Part shown: positions 49,369 through 61,545 of the stretch, piece after piece
Numbering within the stretch: position 1 is the stretch's first letter
Layout of the letters: the number at the start of each line of letters is the position of its first letter
Assembly: GCA_029255685.2 (NCBI GenBank)
Contig: CM055311.2
Span: forward strand, 6,701,031 to 6,765,030
Reading direction: 5' to 3'
From: Silene conica
Taxonomy: Eukaryota; Streptophyta; Magnoliopsida; Caryophyllales; Caryophyllaceae
DNA: 64,000 nucleotides
Notes under the pieces: generated by a model
The model's database searches: none
What the model was told of the DNA's origin: nothing
What the model saw: the letters and a program-made list of their open reading frames with translations, nothing else
Position numbers and translations under genes: made by a program

Positions 49369-49735
49369 TTTCGGTTTGAAAAATCCCAAATTCTGGGTTT
49401 GAAACCCTAATTTTTGGGTTCGAATTCCATAAATTAGGGTTTATAAGTTACGATTATGAAAAACCCCTAATTTTGATTGTGAAACCCTAGTTTATGGGTT
49501 CGAAATCCATAATTTAGGGTTTTTAATTTATGAATTTGAAAAACCCCTAATTTTTGGGCTCGAAATCGATAATATAGTCTTTTTAATTTATATTTTTAGG
49601 AAATCCCCAATTCTGGGTTTGTGAAACCCTAATTTTGATTGTGAAACCCTAGTTTCTCGAAATCCATAATTAGGGTTTTTAATTTCTGAGTTTGGGAAAT
49701 CCCCAAATCAGGGTTTCTAACCCTAATTTATGTGC
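49369..49735 (+). repeat. Degenerate tandem repeat rich in CCCTAA / TTAGGGTTT
   Basis: About five units of 60-95 bp, each built from CCCTAATTTT, GGGTTCGAAATCCATAA and TTAGGGTTTTTAATT. It is not a telomeric array because units are long and irregular. It lies directly upstream of the MULE transposase start and may be its 5' flank. Confidence 0.75.
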
Positions 49736-49802
49736 TTGAATCCTAATTGTAGTTTATCTTTTTGTAGTTTCAATACTAATTGTCGTGATAATATTGTAGG
49801 AA

Positions 49803-51062
49803 ATGGCTTCCAAAACAAATCTTAAGAGGGTAACTGTGCGTGCCTATTATGGTGGCTACTTTGAGTTGGAGGAAGGAATATATGAGTACTTGGGTGGTGA
49901 TGTTCACCTTAAACATGGTATACTCTTAGATAACCTTACTATTGATTTTTTTAAGAATTATGCTAGAAGTTTAACTGGTAGGGATGATTATGAGATTTGG
50001 TATAGAAGACCAACGTGGAGTATTCGTGATCCAAAAGGGATGTGTTGTTGCTTTCATGTTTTGATTTAATTGATATTGTGAAAACAGTATGTAAGACTAC
50101 TAGTACAGTCAATATGTGGATAACCTTACCAACCAAAGCATCTAATGCTTCAACTGTCTCAGAAAGAGTAGATAGTGTGAGTGTGAATGTGGGCCAGGAT
50201 GAAATAGATTCTCTAGAGAAAAGTAGTACTTTACCTGAAAAAAACAGTTGGTGGGGGCCCAAAATAGTATTAATGATTCATTTCAATTTAACGCACCCAG
50301 ACAAAAGTTGGCCACCATAAATACAACATCACCCTTGCCTCTTAGAAAAAGCCTTAGGCATAAAAATACTACCACTGAAAATCTGAAAAAAAACCAGATC
50401 TAGAAATTGTTAAGAAAGAAAAACTGCCTGTGAGGAGGAGCAAAAAAAATGTTAATCCATGGTCTGTAATTGAAGAGGACAATGAGTTTATTATTGAAGA
50501 GAGTAGTGTTCATCCTGGGATTGTGATAAGGGAAAGGGAAGAGTTTGTTACAGAAGCATCTAGTGCTGTGACAGAAAAGGGTAGGGGGAAGGGTAAGCTG
50601 AAGAAGGGTGACATAAATGGGAAGGGAAAGGTCTGTGAAAGTGTAGAGGAGGAAGTTGTTGGGTTGAAAAAGGTTGTCAAAGGGAAGGGAAAGGTCCGGG
50701 AAAGTAGAGAGGAGAGAGTTGTTGAGTTGAAAAAAGCTGTTAAAGGGAAGGGAAAACTGTGTGAAAGTAGAGGGGATACTATTATTGGTAAAGGGAAGGG
50801 AAAACTGTCTGAAACTGGGTTGAAAAAAACTGCCAAAGGGAAGGGGAGGTCTAGAGTGAAAAAAGGGAAAAAGGGAGCTCTGCCAAATAAGGATGATGAG
50901 GGGGGAGATGATGATGTTGAATTCACTGATTCTGAGGGTAGTGAAGTAGGTTTGAGTGATACTGATTTTGGTTTGAATGAGTTTGATCTTGGTTTAAATA
51001 ACCTTGACTGTTTCATTGATAACCAAGAGAAGGAGGATGTTTCACTTTTAAAGAGAGTGGAA
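49803..51062 (+). pseudogene. MULE (MuDR-type) transposase, N-terminal part only
   Basis: The ATG at 49803 opens a frame (VRAYYGGYFELEEGIYEYLGGDVH) that resembles the PB1-like domain at the N-terminus of many plant MuDR transposases. A shift near 50040 leads to a second frame to 50320. A third (50430 onward) encodes a low-complexity region with about four repeats built on KGKGK..E..EE.V..LKK, then an acidic DSEGSEVGLSDTDFGLNEFDL stretch, also usual before the MULE catalytic domain. The catalytic DDE region and zinc knuckle are absent. Coding sequence stops exactly at 51062, where CACTAG begins, so the truncation is by insertion. At least two frameshifts make it a pseudogene. Confidence 0.68.
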
Positions 51063-51290
51063 CACTAGTAAAAAAACATCTATTTGCGGCTATTTATTTG
51101 AGGCGTTTTAGCCCAATAACAACAAATAAGATATGAGTCATTTGAGGCGTTTTTTAAACAAACGCAGCAAATACATCATTTGAGGCGTTTTTTTCTAAAA
51201 CGCCGCAAATGACTATATATTAAAAATAAAAATAAAAGAATTGAAAGAGGGATAATATTATAGATGTTTGAGGCGCATTCCGTGTTTTCA
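51063..51290 (+). mobile_element. CACTA-type transposon terminus
   Basis: It starts CACTAGTAAAAAAACATC and contains four or five copies of TTTGAGGCGTTTT / AACGC(C)GCAAAT in both orientations within 220 bp, the typical subterminal repeat layout of plant CACTA elements. The three bases before it are GAA. The insertion creates the stop of the interrupted MULE frame. The opposite end is not found before 64000, so either it lies outside the window or this is a broken end. Confidence 0.6.
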
Positions 51291-51296
51291 TTATCT

Positions 51297-52060
51297 CAAC
51301 CCAAAACAATAATACAGACTATACAGTACACATCAACCTCCCAAACTCCCTCGACAACCACCGCCGCCTCACCGCCACCGGAAATCGACAGAAATTGACG
51401 GAACTCGCCACCTCAACATCTCCTCTATTCCTATTATCCTAAATTAGGTATGTAAATTAATTTTAGGGTTAATTATCTTCGATTTTTAGGATAAATCCCA
51501 CTGCATTTACTTATAACTTAATTTCATCAATCTCAATCAATCATAAGTGTCATTTACCAAGATTTTTTAATTAAATTTTCAGATTTGTGATATTGTTGTA
51601 GTTTAGTCATCAAATTTAGGTTGAATTTGATGTGATTACAGTGAAAATGGGGGAAAATGATGATGTCGAGAACATTGCGGAATCATCAGGTATAGTTGTT
51701 CATAATGATGATGATGAAGTTGTCAGTGAAATTTCTGACTTAATCAATAATCAGGTGAAACAAAAAGATTTTTGCGAAAATCAGGAGTCTTCCATTTGTT
51801 GTCAAGCAGAAAAGAAAGATGCTTCTGGTTCTCTTAAAACTGGGAAGGAGAATGTGTCTGACTTCGTTACATCCGAGTTCAAAAGTTCTTTATTTTGTTT
51901 AATTTCCTCTGATTTGGCAGCTCATAACACAGGACCTAAATTTAGCGATGATAGAGACGTCATTGCTGATGGAACACCAAAGCGCAGAGATGCTTCTTGT
52001 TCGAGCTGCTTATCTAGTTTTCAAGGAAAAGGGAAATATGATTTGCATATCTTTTATTAG
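51297..52060 (+). pseudogene. 5'-UTR-like leader, intron and acidic first exon of the REV3-like locus
   Basis: 51297-51448 resembles a plant 5' UTR (C-rich, CCGCCGCCTCACCGCCACCGG). AG|GTATGT at 51449 and TTACAG|TG at about 51641 bound a probable intron. ATG at 51647 opens MGENDDVENIAESSG, an acidic, polar frame of about 135 codons (two Cys pairs, no domain) ending in DLHIFY. I do not recognise this exon by itself. It is assigned to the locus only because of its position and orientation before the REV3-like exons. Its start cannot be the normal REV3 N-terminus, which I would expect to be conserved. Confidence 0.4.
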
Positions 52061-52299
52061 TTGTTGATGCCGGTTTTGACATATGCATTAATTCTTCTCA
52101 CTTACAAATGTTACATCATATATTTCTTGTTGGTTGCTGTGCCAGTTCTTTTTCCCTACCCCCTTCCGGTTACTTATTTCATTTCTTTCTTGTAGTTTTT
52201 TAGTTATTGGGATTTGTTGTGGCACAGGGTTTCTTTCTCTGCCAGTGTTATTCTTTCTGGTTGGTTGCTACTGCCTTCTGCTATTTTATTTGCCAACAT

Positions 52300-52500
52300 T
52301 TTTTCTCTTGCAGTCCATGGTAAAAGTTCAGAGCATGTTCTTCCATTCTTTGCGGATGCTAGGGAAGATCCCAACTCAATATCTTAATGATGGCTCTTTT
52401 GCTTATTTGCTAACACGAGCAATTTCGCCTCCGTCTATTGGTTCTGTTATTAACTGGCTGACACATAAAGACAAAGGTAGAAATCAGAACTTGCTCATTT
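52300..52500 (+). pseudogene. REV3: REV3-like exon (DNA polymerase zeta catalytic subunit), frameshifted
   Basis: After a T-rich tract and CTCTTGCAG at about 52313, one frame reads HGKSSEHVLPFFADARED and stops. The adjacent frame reads IPTQYLNDGSFAYLLTRAIS then PPSIGSVINWL. The pattern LPFF ... NDGS.LYLLTP..SPPS..SV..WL is what I remember from the region before the polymerase domain of plant REV3. REV3 makes the translesion DNA polymerase zeta with REV7. The two halves are in different frames, so this copy is broken. No database check was possible. Confidence 0.5.
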
Positions 52501-52581
52501 GAATGTATCAGGTGATCAAATATTCCTCCCTAGTCTTCTTGATTCTCAGAGTTGACATCCTGTGTTTCAATCTTTGCCAGA

Positions 52582-52904
52582 AAAGGTTTTGAAGAACCCT
52601 TTACCTGAATTCCCTGATGCATTAGGATCTTCTCATCAATCTCCTCAAAAGCCAATCAGTAGTCAAATGGATCACGGGAAAGATAGAAATTTGAACATTC
52701 AAGGAGATCCTATCGGTGATTTGCTGCCAAACTGTAAGGACGGAATAAGTCCCATGAAAGTAAAAGAAGCTTCAGTGTTCTCGCAAGACATATCTCGGAT
52801 TTCAGGCCCAGTGGGCAATCAAAGCTTACTCTCAGTCAAACTGGTTTCAAAGACCCTGCCAGTTTTGGTGCTGGCCAACAGTTGACACTATTGAGTGTAG
52901 AGGT
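52582..52904 (+). pseudogene. REV3: REV3-like exon ending GQQLTLLSVEV, frameshifted
   Basis: TTTGCCAG at about 52581 is a plausible acceptor. The frame runs EKVLKNPLPEFPDALGSSHQ ... SQDISRISGPVGN, then shifts by one frame near 52816 into KLTLSQTGFKDPASFGAG and GQQLTLLSVE, followed by a GTATGA donor at 52905. 'GAGQQLTLLS(I/V)EV' is a motif I associate with the start of the exonuclease/polymerase region of plant REV3. The downstream catalytic exons are absent from the window. The frameshift indicates a pseudogene or a captured fragment. Confidence 0.55.
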
Positions 52905-53551
52905 ATGATTCACTATATTGAAGGTACTGTGCCCTGATTTGTGGTATAACCTTCCTATCATGTCATTATTCATCGCATTTTGTTCATGGTTCCTCTCTGA
53001 AATTTCGGTGATTGTTATGCAGTGAATATATACTCTGTATCTAATAGACCAGATAAAAGGTGCAAAAATGAAATATTGGTAGTTTTCAGTGATCTGTGCG
53101 ATTGAATATCATGGGGTCTGTGGCTTCAACAGTAAAACAAGTCTTTAGTGCCTTCATGTAACACCCCCATTTATTTAAGGGCCTGTACTAGGACTCCTCA
53201 GATAAGTAAGGGTGTTACCATCTCGGTTTCCCGAGCCAGTAGATACAAATGAAGATAAACAGTACTTTAAATTAAATTTAACTCAAAACATGTTCTTACA
53301 TCTGTATCCGAAAGTCTTAACAAGACAAATAAAATACAACTCATACTAAACCGACTAAGGTGATCTAGACTCTAGTCTGGTCCGGATCCAAGCTCTTCCT
53401 CCCATAGCTCCCCCTTAGTCTCAGCCACCTGTCAATCTGCTCCCCAATAAATTGGTTCATCACAGGTGATCACGAATACACAGGGTCAACCACGAGGTTG
53501 AGTAGAGAAAAACTGTAAACAAACCACATTACTATAAATAGAAAGTCGAAC

Positions 53552-53668
53552 TTCTCCACGCCGAATCACAAGACCCATAATTCTCCACACCAATCACAGA
53601 CCCTTTATCTCCGCACCAATCACAGACCCTTTATCTCCGCACCAATCACAGACCCTTTATCTCCATAC
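53552..53668 (-). repeat. 26-bp tandem repeat in the solo LTR
   Basis: About four units of CAGACCCTTTATCTCCGCACC type, the reverse complement of the arrays at 42466 and 48609. It shows that the array predates the split of these copies. Confidence 0.88.
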
Positions 53669-54113
53669 CAACTCGTAGTATATCACAGAATGATATAAAT
53701 AGCGCAATATAACGATCACATGATATTATATAACAACATGCTTAATATCAAATAAGAACATATTACTCAACAATATTTATCAGTATTTTCCCTACCTGAA
53801 ATAGCAGGAAAATGGCACAATGAATAACTGCTCTTAAAAGTGCTCCACACGAAAACTTACACCTAAAAGTATATTATTTAATTAATAAACTCCCTAATTC
53901 TCGTAATACGTGTACACATTTTATTTATAGAAACATCCTATATTTAGAAAGCTTCCCAACAACCGGGTTACCCAAAATAGTAACTTTCTAAATATAGCAA
54001 CTTCTAAAAATAGTAACTTTGATTTTGAAATTCAAACTATACAAAACACTCATTAAAATCATATCAAAGAGATCTTCTTACCATAAATACTAATATACTC
54101 CTATTAATGACAA

Positions 54114-54144
<31 letters not shown>

Positions 54145-55175
54145 CTTAACAACAAGGTGTAAAAACAACGAACTAACCCAGCAGCCCCAAACCCGACTCC
54201 CTTCACCACGACTTCGAACCACCACCAAGACTTAGCCCACCAACACGACCACCAGCAGACCACTCCTTTCAACACCGTCAACACCCCACTACCTCCCTGA
54301 CACCACCGAACCCTTCGACAGCCGCCGGCGAGTCAGACCGGAGCCCACCAACCCAGGTCTGACTCCCACCTATACTCCATGTACCCAACATTCAGACCAC
54401 CATCGACGCAACAACCACCACTGACATCCCCTGTAACTGCCATCCCGACACACCCTGACACACGTACGAGACACCACGGTGGTACCACCGCACCGACCTC
54501 CCCCGAGTCAGCGGTGGTGCCACCCCCAAACAACCAGGCCGTAACACGTTGAAGAAACCCAGAACGGACTGTCATCAGAACCACCCCAAACGACTCTGTT
54601 TACACCACCTGGAACCACCCAGCCTTCCGCCATAACAACCCCCCGACTACCCTCTGACTCCCTGACCATAGACTCATACAACCCAACCACGGACCTCCAT
54701 ACAAAACTTCAATAAAACGTAAACAAACACTGAAATCAAAAGTTATAAAAAGAACAGAAAGAATTACTGATTTACAGACCCGTATAAACCATCCTCCACG
54801 ACGGATTTTAACCACTAACGACACCAACCTAGCGTGTCACATATGTTCCCTATACGACCCATTACAGATTTAGACCAAAACAACAAGGATTAGTCGAATT
54901 ATATACACACAATCGCGTGATGCAAGTGGTATACACAAACAGGTATATATTCGACATGTGTGACATACCAGCTATATGGCCAAAACGAACCGCCGTGCAC
55001 CACCTTACAACCACCGCGGGTAGCTTCTATCCTCTCTCTGAAGTAGTGGCTAGGGTTTTGTGAGGCGAGATCTGAGTTAGGGTAAGACTAGGGTAAGATT
55101 TGAGTGCCTTTATAAGGCGGCATGGACAGGTGCTCTGTTTTTGCTTTGTTAAAACCACGTATGGGCTGAGTTCCC

Positions 55176-56573
55176 TGATAAGGGTAAAGTTGTCACCCTA
55201 AATCAAAGTAATCCTTAGGATACTACTAACTAATAGCTAGCGGTAAGAAAGGTATCGAATCCACAGGGAGGCGGTAATGAATTGTTTGCTAAAGTAAATA
55301 AGTCTTAAAGTAACAAGTGGGTTGTTTTGGTTGTTTTTGTTTTCTAATGAACTAATTGCAAAATAAGTAAATAAAGATGTAAACAAGTATTAGGAAAGAT
55401 CTAGGGATCAAGTTCACATAGGCAATTATCCAGGGGAATGGGATTTAACTAATTTAATTGGGCAAAATTATTATTTAAGATCATATGTCCGGTCGGTATT
55501 CATATAATCTTTAGATCTAAACCTAACATGCGGTCGCTATAATTAGGTCAGTCTATTCAATTGTTGTGGCCTATCTTAGTCTTAGTCTACGATCGGATCT
55601 AAGACTAATTTGCGAGACTAATTAACTAATCCTGGCCAGTAATTAATTAATCAGGTTTAAAATAACAATAGAACAATAATAATAAGCAGTTTAACAATTA
55701 AACATCATTAAAGTTTGATTCCCCCTTCTAATTACCTAGATCCCTTTTCACCTTAGACAAATAAATTAGCTACGCATGGCTTGGGATCTAACTACAACGA
55801 TATTGATTGAAAACATAATTAATAAAGCAATAAACTAAGAACAAGAATAATTGAAGAACAATAAAGTAGAGATTATGATTAAATACCGTAAATAGGAGAA
55901 CAAGATCCGAAGGCAAGTGCTAAATAATAATCTAGAGAGCTACTAGTAATAATTAGGGATTTTAGAGTAATAAAAGTGTATCTAACAATAGGCTACGAAG
56001 CCTTTATTTATAGTAAACTACTTAAACAATTTATGGAAACTCGGGGTAAATTAAAGCACTCGATCGAGCACTCAAGGCACTCGATCGAGTGTTGGTGGCA
56101 CTCGATCGAGTGCTCTCAGCGCGTAATTTATGCTTCGCGCACTGAACTTCAAACGGTCGCCATTTCTTCATTACTCGTCCGAATCAAGTGATTTTCGTGG
56201 CGTTGGAAAGCTAAGAGGATGAACTTTCACCTCCAGTTGGAATCACCTGATTATCATTTTTATAACTCGAGATATGGCTCTCCAAAGTAGGTACTAGTTA
56301 TATGGAGCTCTTCTTTGTGCTTGCCTTCGATAATCTCCTTAGCTCTTCCTTCCTAGATCATCGTGCCATGCTACGTGTGTTCCTTCATGTCGGGTCCGCG
56401 GCGATCCAATCCATCTTTTGCTCCATAAATGCATCAATCCTGCATTAAACACCGAAAGGCGGAAGTATCGACATTCTAATATAAATAGCATATAAATGAC
56501 ACAATTTAGCACAATAATCATCTCAAAACAACTAAAGGGGAGGCATAAAATTGTATACGAATATGACTCATCA
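55176..56573 (-). repeat. 3' LTR of the Athila/Tat-like element
   Basis: 1398 bp with three CACTCGATCGAGTG-type palindromes at 56056-56112. The 71-codon plus-strand frame at 55976 recurs in the other LTR and is not called. Confidence 0.92.
56056..56112. repeat. Three CACTCGATCGAGTG palindromes in 3' LTR
   Basis: Units CACTCGATCGAGCAC, CACTCGATCGAGTG and CACTCGATCGAGTG at about 23-24-bp spacing, in the U3 part of the LTR. The first unit has lost one arm base. Confidence 0.93.
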
Positions 56574-56585
56574 AACTCCCCCAAA
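56574..56585 (-). other. Polypurine tract of the Athila/Tat-like element
   Basis: The minus strand reads TTTGGGGGAGTT immediately before the 3' LTR. Confidence 0.85.
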
Positions 56586-58698
56586 CCAATCCTTTGCTTG
56601 TCCTCAAGCAAAGCATCGCACAGTACAAAAGGCAATCATACAAATGGTGAATAAATAACTCAGAGCTAATGTTAGTGCACATACAAATCCCAAGCTGTCC
56701 ACATCTATAACAAAGTGATGACCAAATGTACCAATAAAACAGATTCAAAGGTACGGGTGATAGAAAACGCAGCTCAAGTCACAAGGTTGATATGACGATG
56801 TAATATAGACAAAAACCAAATACCTTTCGACCTTGCAAGACAAATTTTAGTCAGATTCTCGCGGATTCACTCATGCTCATAAGTATATGTAAGGGTGAGT
56901 TATATGTGAAGATAGAAAGAAATAAGAACACTCACTCAACTTAATGAAACATGCATGCAATCTAGTGTGATAGAGATTTCCCCAACAATTATGTATGTAT
57001 AGATGGACAAAGTACATGTATCAAGACGGCAAGGAGGCGAGCGGGTAAGGGTAAAGAAATGGTTTGTGCCAAAGCACGTTATGGATATGTGGAGCTAAGA
57101 CGGTAGTCGCAGCGCTAAAACCAAAATCACTTCTGTAATGAAAGATAAACCAACCCAAAACTAGAGAAATTATCTTAACTTGATAGAACATGAGAGTTTA
57201 TAACATTACTCTCCAAATAAACATTAGACTCTAGATAGTCTCCTTAAATCTCTTAACAAAAGCCAATGAAGCATTCTCTTTTTTTTTTCGAATCACAAAT
57301 ATTCTTCTTTTTTTTGAAGTTTTTCTTTTTCTTTCCCTTTTCTTTCTTCTTCTTTCTTGCTTCATATTTTTCTTTTTCTTTTTCAACATAAGAGATTGAC
57401 ACAATTGTTCCCAAATTTTCACTACACCCACTTGGACAAAATTAGTCCTTTCCCAACCATAGTAATGAAATGTCATCATGATAAACCAAACAACTGCGAC
57501 TGTCCCAAAAAGGTAGGCAAATTCTAGGATTGTGGCTTATAAATATTCAAACACAAAACATGCCACAAGGCTTCAAACGGGTTTTTCATAGGGAATTTGG
57601 TTTCAAAGGTAGAAAGGCAAATTTTGGCTATGTGAAACTTATTTGAAGGGTAAGGACCGCCTATCCTCATGTACTTGTCATACATTCACATAAAAGTATC
57701 AAGCAATCAATTTCACACTTATGCAGTTTGATATTACATATTCCACGAGGAGAAACCACACTCAGGCCTAAATAACAATGAGACCAGTTTATTAATGTTC
57801 CTGGCCTAGGAAGCTCTATAGTCCTCAGAATTTAAGTAGTTTACCAACTTAATTTGTCAAGTCTAATCAATATAGGGTATGTCAATTACGGTCGAGACTT
57901 GATCATTGAGCTTTGTTTTCATAGGCTAACGAGTCAAAACAATGTACATGGATAACTATTTGGGATTGAAATGCAGAAACAATGCAAATTATCATCATTG
58001 CTATTTAATTCACCAAGACTCGACCTAAAAATAAAAGAAAAATGAAAGAAAAAACATATTTTTGGATATTTGTTTTTTTTTTAAGAACATAACATAAAAT
58101 AAAGACTCTCCCCCAAACTTAAATGTCACAGTGTCCTCATTGTGACCCAAGCAACATGAAAGGCACAATAAAAAAAAAAAATATAACCCGCATCCTAAAG
58201 GACACTACTAACAATCGGAAAGAGGGGGAAAAAAGTACAATAAAAAAAAAGTACAAGGAAGGAAAGTACCAAGTGATAGCGAAATCCCCCCAAACCATCA
58301 TCAAAAGAGGGAAAGAAGACCATCCAGGCGATCTCGGCCGCAAGCAACAGTCGAACTCGATCGAGTTAAGGTGGCACTCGATCGAGTTCGCATCTGGCGA
58401 ACAAAACCTGCATTTAAAACAAATGCCGAATAAAGGCATAATTAATACACGATAAAGCACGTAATAGTAAATCAAAAAGTAAAGCATGTGCTACACAAAC
58501 GGACAAGTAGCACCAATAAATAACGCGGGCTAAGAAAATGAATAAAGAAGAATAGCCCGGTATAACAAAATCAAAATCAAGCTTAAAAGAAGAGCGGGGG
58601 TGTTCTTCGCTCTCGAAACCATCTTTAAAAGGTGGAATATATCCGATGTCATCCACCACATGAGCTTGTTCCGCTATGATGGCCTCATCCTTGAAGAT
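56586..58698 (-). other. Region where pol would be expected; non-coding remnant
   Basis: No RT or integrase motif is seen. 57270-57400 holds T/C-rich runs and 58060-58260 A-rich runs. A minus-strand frame at 58659-58414 (81 codons, YIPPFKDGFES then a hydrophobic stretch FLARVIYWCYLSVCVAHALLF) directly follows the gag-protease stop; it could encode one membrane segment but has no recognised family. Two CTCGATCGAG palindromes lie at 58353-58390. Confidence 0.55.
58353..58390. repeat. Two ACTCGATCGAGTT palindromes in the internal 3' region
   Basis: AACTCGATCGAGTT and CACTCGATCGAGTT, 23 bp apart, downstream of the gag-protease frame. Same core as the LTR palindromes. Confidence 0.9.
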
Positions 58699-61545
58699 CT
58701 ATAAAGCATCTAACTCAGCCTCCAAGTCAACACTTCCGTCACAGCTACAATCCAAAATAGGAGGTGGCTCTTCTTCGTAGATCAACTTCTCGAACTCATC
58801 CACCTCTAGCTCCCATGGATGAGACGTAGTAGTAGAAGCGTCAAATGAATTCCTATCAATAGACAAAGCATGGCAAGAATCAAAAGAAGGATCGAGAAGG
58901 GTAATTACATGACATGTAGCTTGCAAATCGGGAGGACGGGGTGCTTGGTTGTGTAGAAAAGTGATGGTGTCATCCCCGATGCGAAAAATGAGACTACCCT
59001 CCCTAAGGTCAATAAGAGCCCCAGCGGTACTAAGAAAGGGTCGTCCGAGGATAATAGATATTTCAGCGTCCTCTACCATGTCCATCACTACAAAATCACA
59101 GGGCACATAATATTTTCCTATCCTAACCGGTACATCCTCTAAGACACCCATAGGGCGCTGAATGGACATGTCGGCCATTTGGAGGGTCATATTGGTGCAT
59201 TTAAGTGTGGTCATGTTAAGTTGTTTACAAGTAGTATACGGCATGACACTGACACTCGCCCCAGAATCACATAACGCATTAGAAAAATCAAGAGAACCAA
59301 TAGTGCAAGGAATAGAAAAACTCCCTGGATCCTTAAGCTTGGGTGGAGAATTGGCTTGCAGCGTGGCATGACACTCCTTAGTGAATGCAATTGTCTCCAC
59401 TTCGTTGAAAGTTCTCTTCTTTGTTAATATCTCCTTCATAAACTTTGCATAAGCTGGTACCTGAGTAATCAATTCAGTAAAAGGAACACTTACTTGAAGA
59501 TTCTTCACAACTTCCATGAATCTCCCGAACTGTTGATCAAATTTTGATTTCTGTTGTCGGGTTGGGAATGGAAGAATAATCTTTACTGGTTCAGCTTCCT
59601 TTGCATCCTTAGAGACCTTTGGAGAAATCTGGCTTGGAATAGTAGTATCGGGTACCTGTGCATTAAGCGAAATAGAAGAATTAGAAGTACGCGGATGAGG
59701 CACTCGATCGAGTGGGGCTGACACTCGATCGAGTGGGGCTGGCACTCGATCGAGTGCATCACGAGCTCGGTCGAGTGCTTCGGCTTTAGCTCGTATTGCT
59801 TCTTTTTGTTTTTGTTTTTCGTTTTTCTCATGTATACGATCTTTCTCTAATTCCTTTTCTTCTTCTTCATCATCACTGAAAGAGGGATGCCCTAAACCTT
59901 TAGGAGAAACATAAGGCACTTTACTATCATCTTTGGGCATCTCCGGCTCTTTATAAGAAGTACCACTCCTCAAATGAATAACATGAACTTGCTCATGAGC
60001 TTGTTGTCCTTGGGGAGGGAGGTTTCCGGGTTGCCTATTTGTATTTTGGCCTGCTAGTTGGGCAACTTGAGTGTCCAATATCTTATTGTGAGCCAGTATC
60101 TGAGTAAGCTGTGCCTTTTGCTCCATTTGAGCTTTAAGGCTCTGCTGCAACATGGTTTTGATCTCTGACATATCATTATTTGAAGCTGGTGGTGGAGGAG
60201 GTGTCACCAATGGTTAAAACTGTTGTTGGCGCTGATTGTTAAATTGAGGACCTCCTTGAATCTGTCTATAATTTCCTTGCTGGCCGCGGTTTTGAGGGAT
60301 CACATAATTTGAATTTGGTTGTTGCTGAGGTGGGTTAGGGTTTTGAACATTCTGGCTTGACCATTGAAGAAAGGGATGCTCCCTTGTCCTCTCATTGTAA
60401 GTGTTAGAAAAAGGATTAGCTTGCTTGTAGGATTGGAAAGCAAGTACCTGTTCCATAGGACTTATACACTCATCAGCAATATGACCCTCTATACCACATC
60501 TTCCGCAGAGAATTACTTCCCCTTGTTGAACCATATTAACCACTTGGTGTTGGCCACCTAAAGCTTGTGTTGTTTGCATTTGTGCAATCTTAGCATTCAA
60601 AGCTTCTAACTGGGCTGCGACGGCACTATCTGTACCACCTCCCCTCGCAGAGCCTCTTGGATTTCCATATTCGGCAGTATGAGTAGCCATATCATCGATC
60701 AATTTATAAGCTGTATCATCAGTGGTGTTATTCTGAAATCTTCCGTTAGCAGAAGAGTCCAAAAGAGCTCTATGATCATCGAATAACCCGTTGTAAAACT
60801 GGTTACAAAGAAACCACTTCTGAAACCCATGATGAGGAACTACCCGAACCAATCTTTTGAAACGTACCCATGCTTCATTAAAATCTTCATTACCTCCTTG
60901 TTTGAAGTTAGTAATCTGATTCCTGAGATTGTTTGTCTTCTGTGGGGGAAAGTATCTCTTGTAGAATGCAAGAGCTAGGGAATTTCAATCAGTAATGGCA
61001 TGAGCAGTCATATCCAACTCGCGTAACCATTCGCTAGCATCATCTTGTAGAGAAAAAGGGAAAAGTCGGTACTTGACCTGATCATAGGTCACTCATGTTG
61101 GCAAAGGAATGGAGCTGCAATAAGTGACAAACTTATCCATATGTTTCGCAGGATCTTCCCCAGATCTACCTCCAAACATATTCCGCTCTACCAACGCAAG
61201 ATAAGAAGGCTTGATATCAAAAGGCTTCTCCTCAGCATCAGTAGGAGGAGGTATAAACCCTGTTGGAATAGAAGCCAAAGTAGGCTCGTTGTAGCTTGCC
61301 AAGGTAGCTGTATTGGGTGCAGCCATCTTTGGTGTAGCGACAATGGTCTCAGAAAAAATATCGTCCTCGTCAGAAGATGAATTTTCTGAGGTAATTAAAG
61401 GCTCAATCCTGTCAAGTATACTTAAGTCTTCTACTTGACCCACTTCTCTATTAAAATTCCTTCTGTAGCGAAAAGTCCTCTCTGGTTCAGGATCAAAATC
61501 AATGATCTCGGACCAATTTGACCTGGGCATACAAGGAACTAACAA
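58699..61545 (-). pseudogene. gag and aspartic protease of the Athila/Tat-like element, three in-frame stops
   Basis: One minus-strand frame of 949 codons shows no frameshift but three stops: TGA at 61093-61095 (after SSIPLPT), TGA at 60985-60987 (after HAITD, where Trp is expected) and TAA at 60214-60216. Order: gag core (NMFGGRSGEDPAKHMDKF, SEWLRELD, FNEAWVRFKRLVR), CCHC knuckle CGRCGIEGHIADEC at about 60477-60518, Gln/Asn/Pro-rich linker, acidic and Lys-rich stretch, a palindrome-derived LDR repeat, then aspartic protease with CDSGASVSVMP near 59235-59265 and ILGRPFL. Gag forms the particle and protease matures it. The frame ends at EAELDAL before any RT. Confidence 0.9.
59701..59778 (-). 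repeat. CACTCGATCGAGTG palindromes inside the gag-protease frame
   Basis: Three exact palindromes and one diverged copy (GCTCGGTCGAGTG) at about 21-bp spacing keep the reading frame and encode repeats of LDRVPAP / LDRVSAP / LDRVPHP type. The core is identical to that of the LTR arrays of the same element. Confidence 0.93.

Noticed and set aside
49369..49735. Interstitial telomere array.
   Set aside because: CCCTAA motifs are embedded in long irregular units, not in 7-bp tandem repeats.
57231..57479. 82-codon Lys/Arg-rich minus-strand frame.
   Set aside because: Translation of T/C-rich low-complexity runs in the Athila/Tat-like interior.
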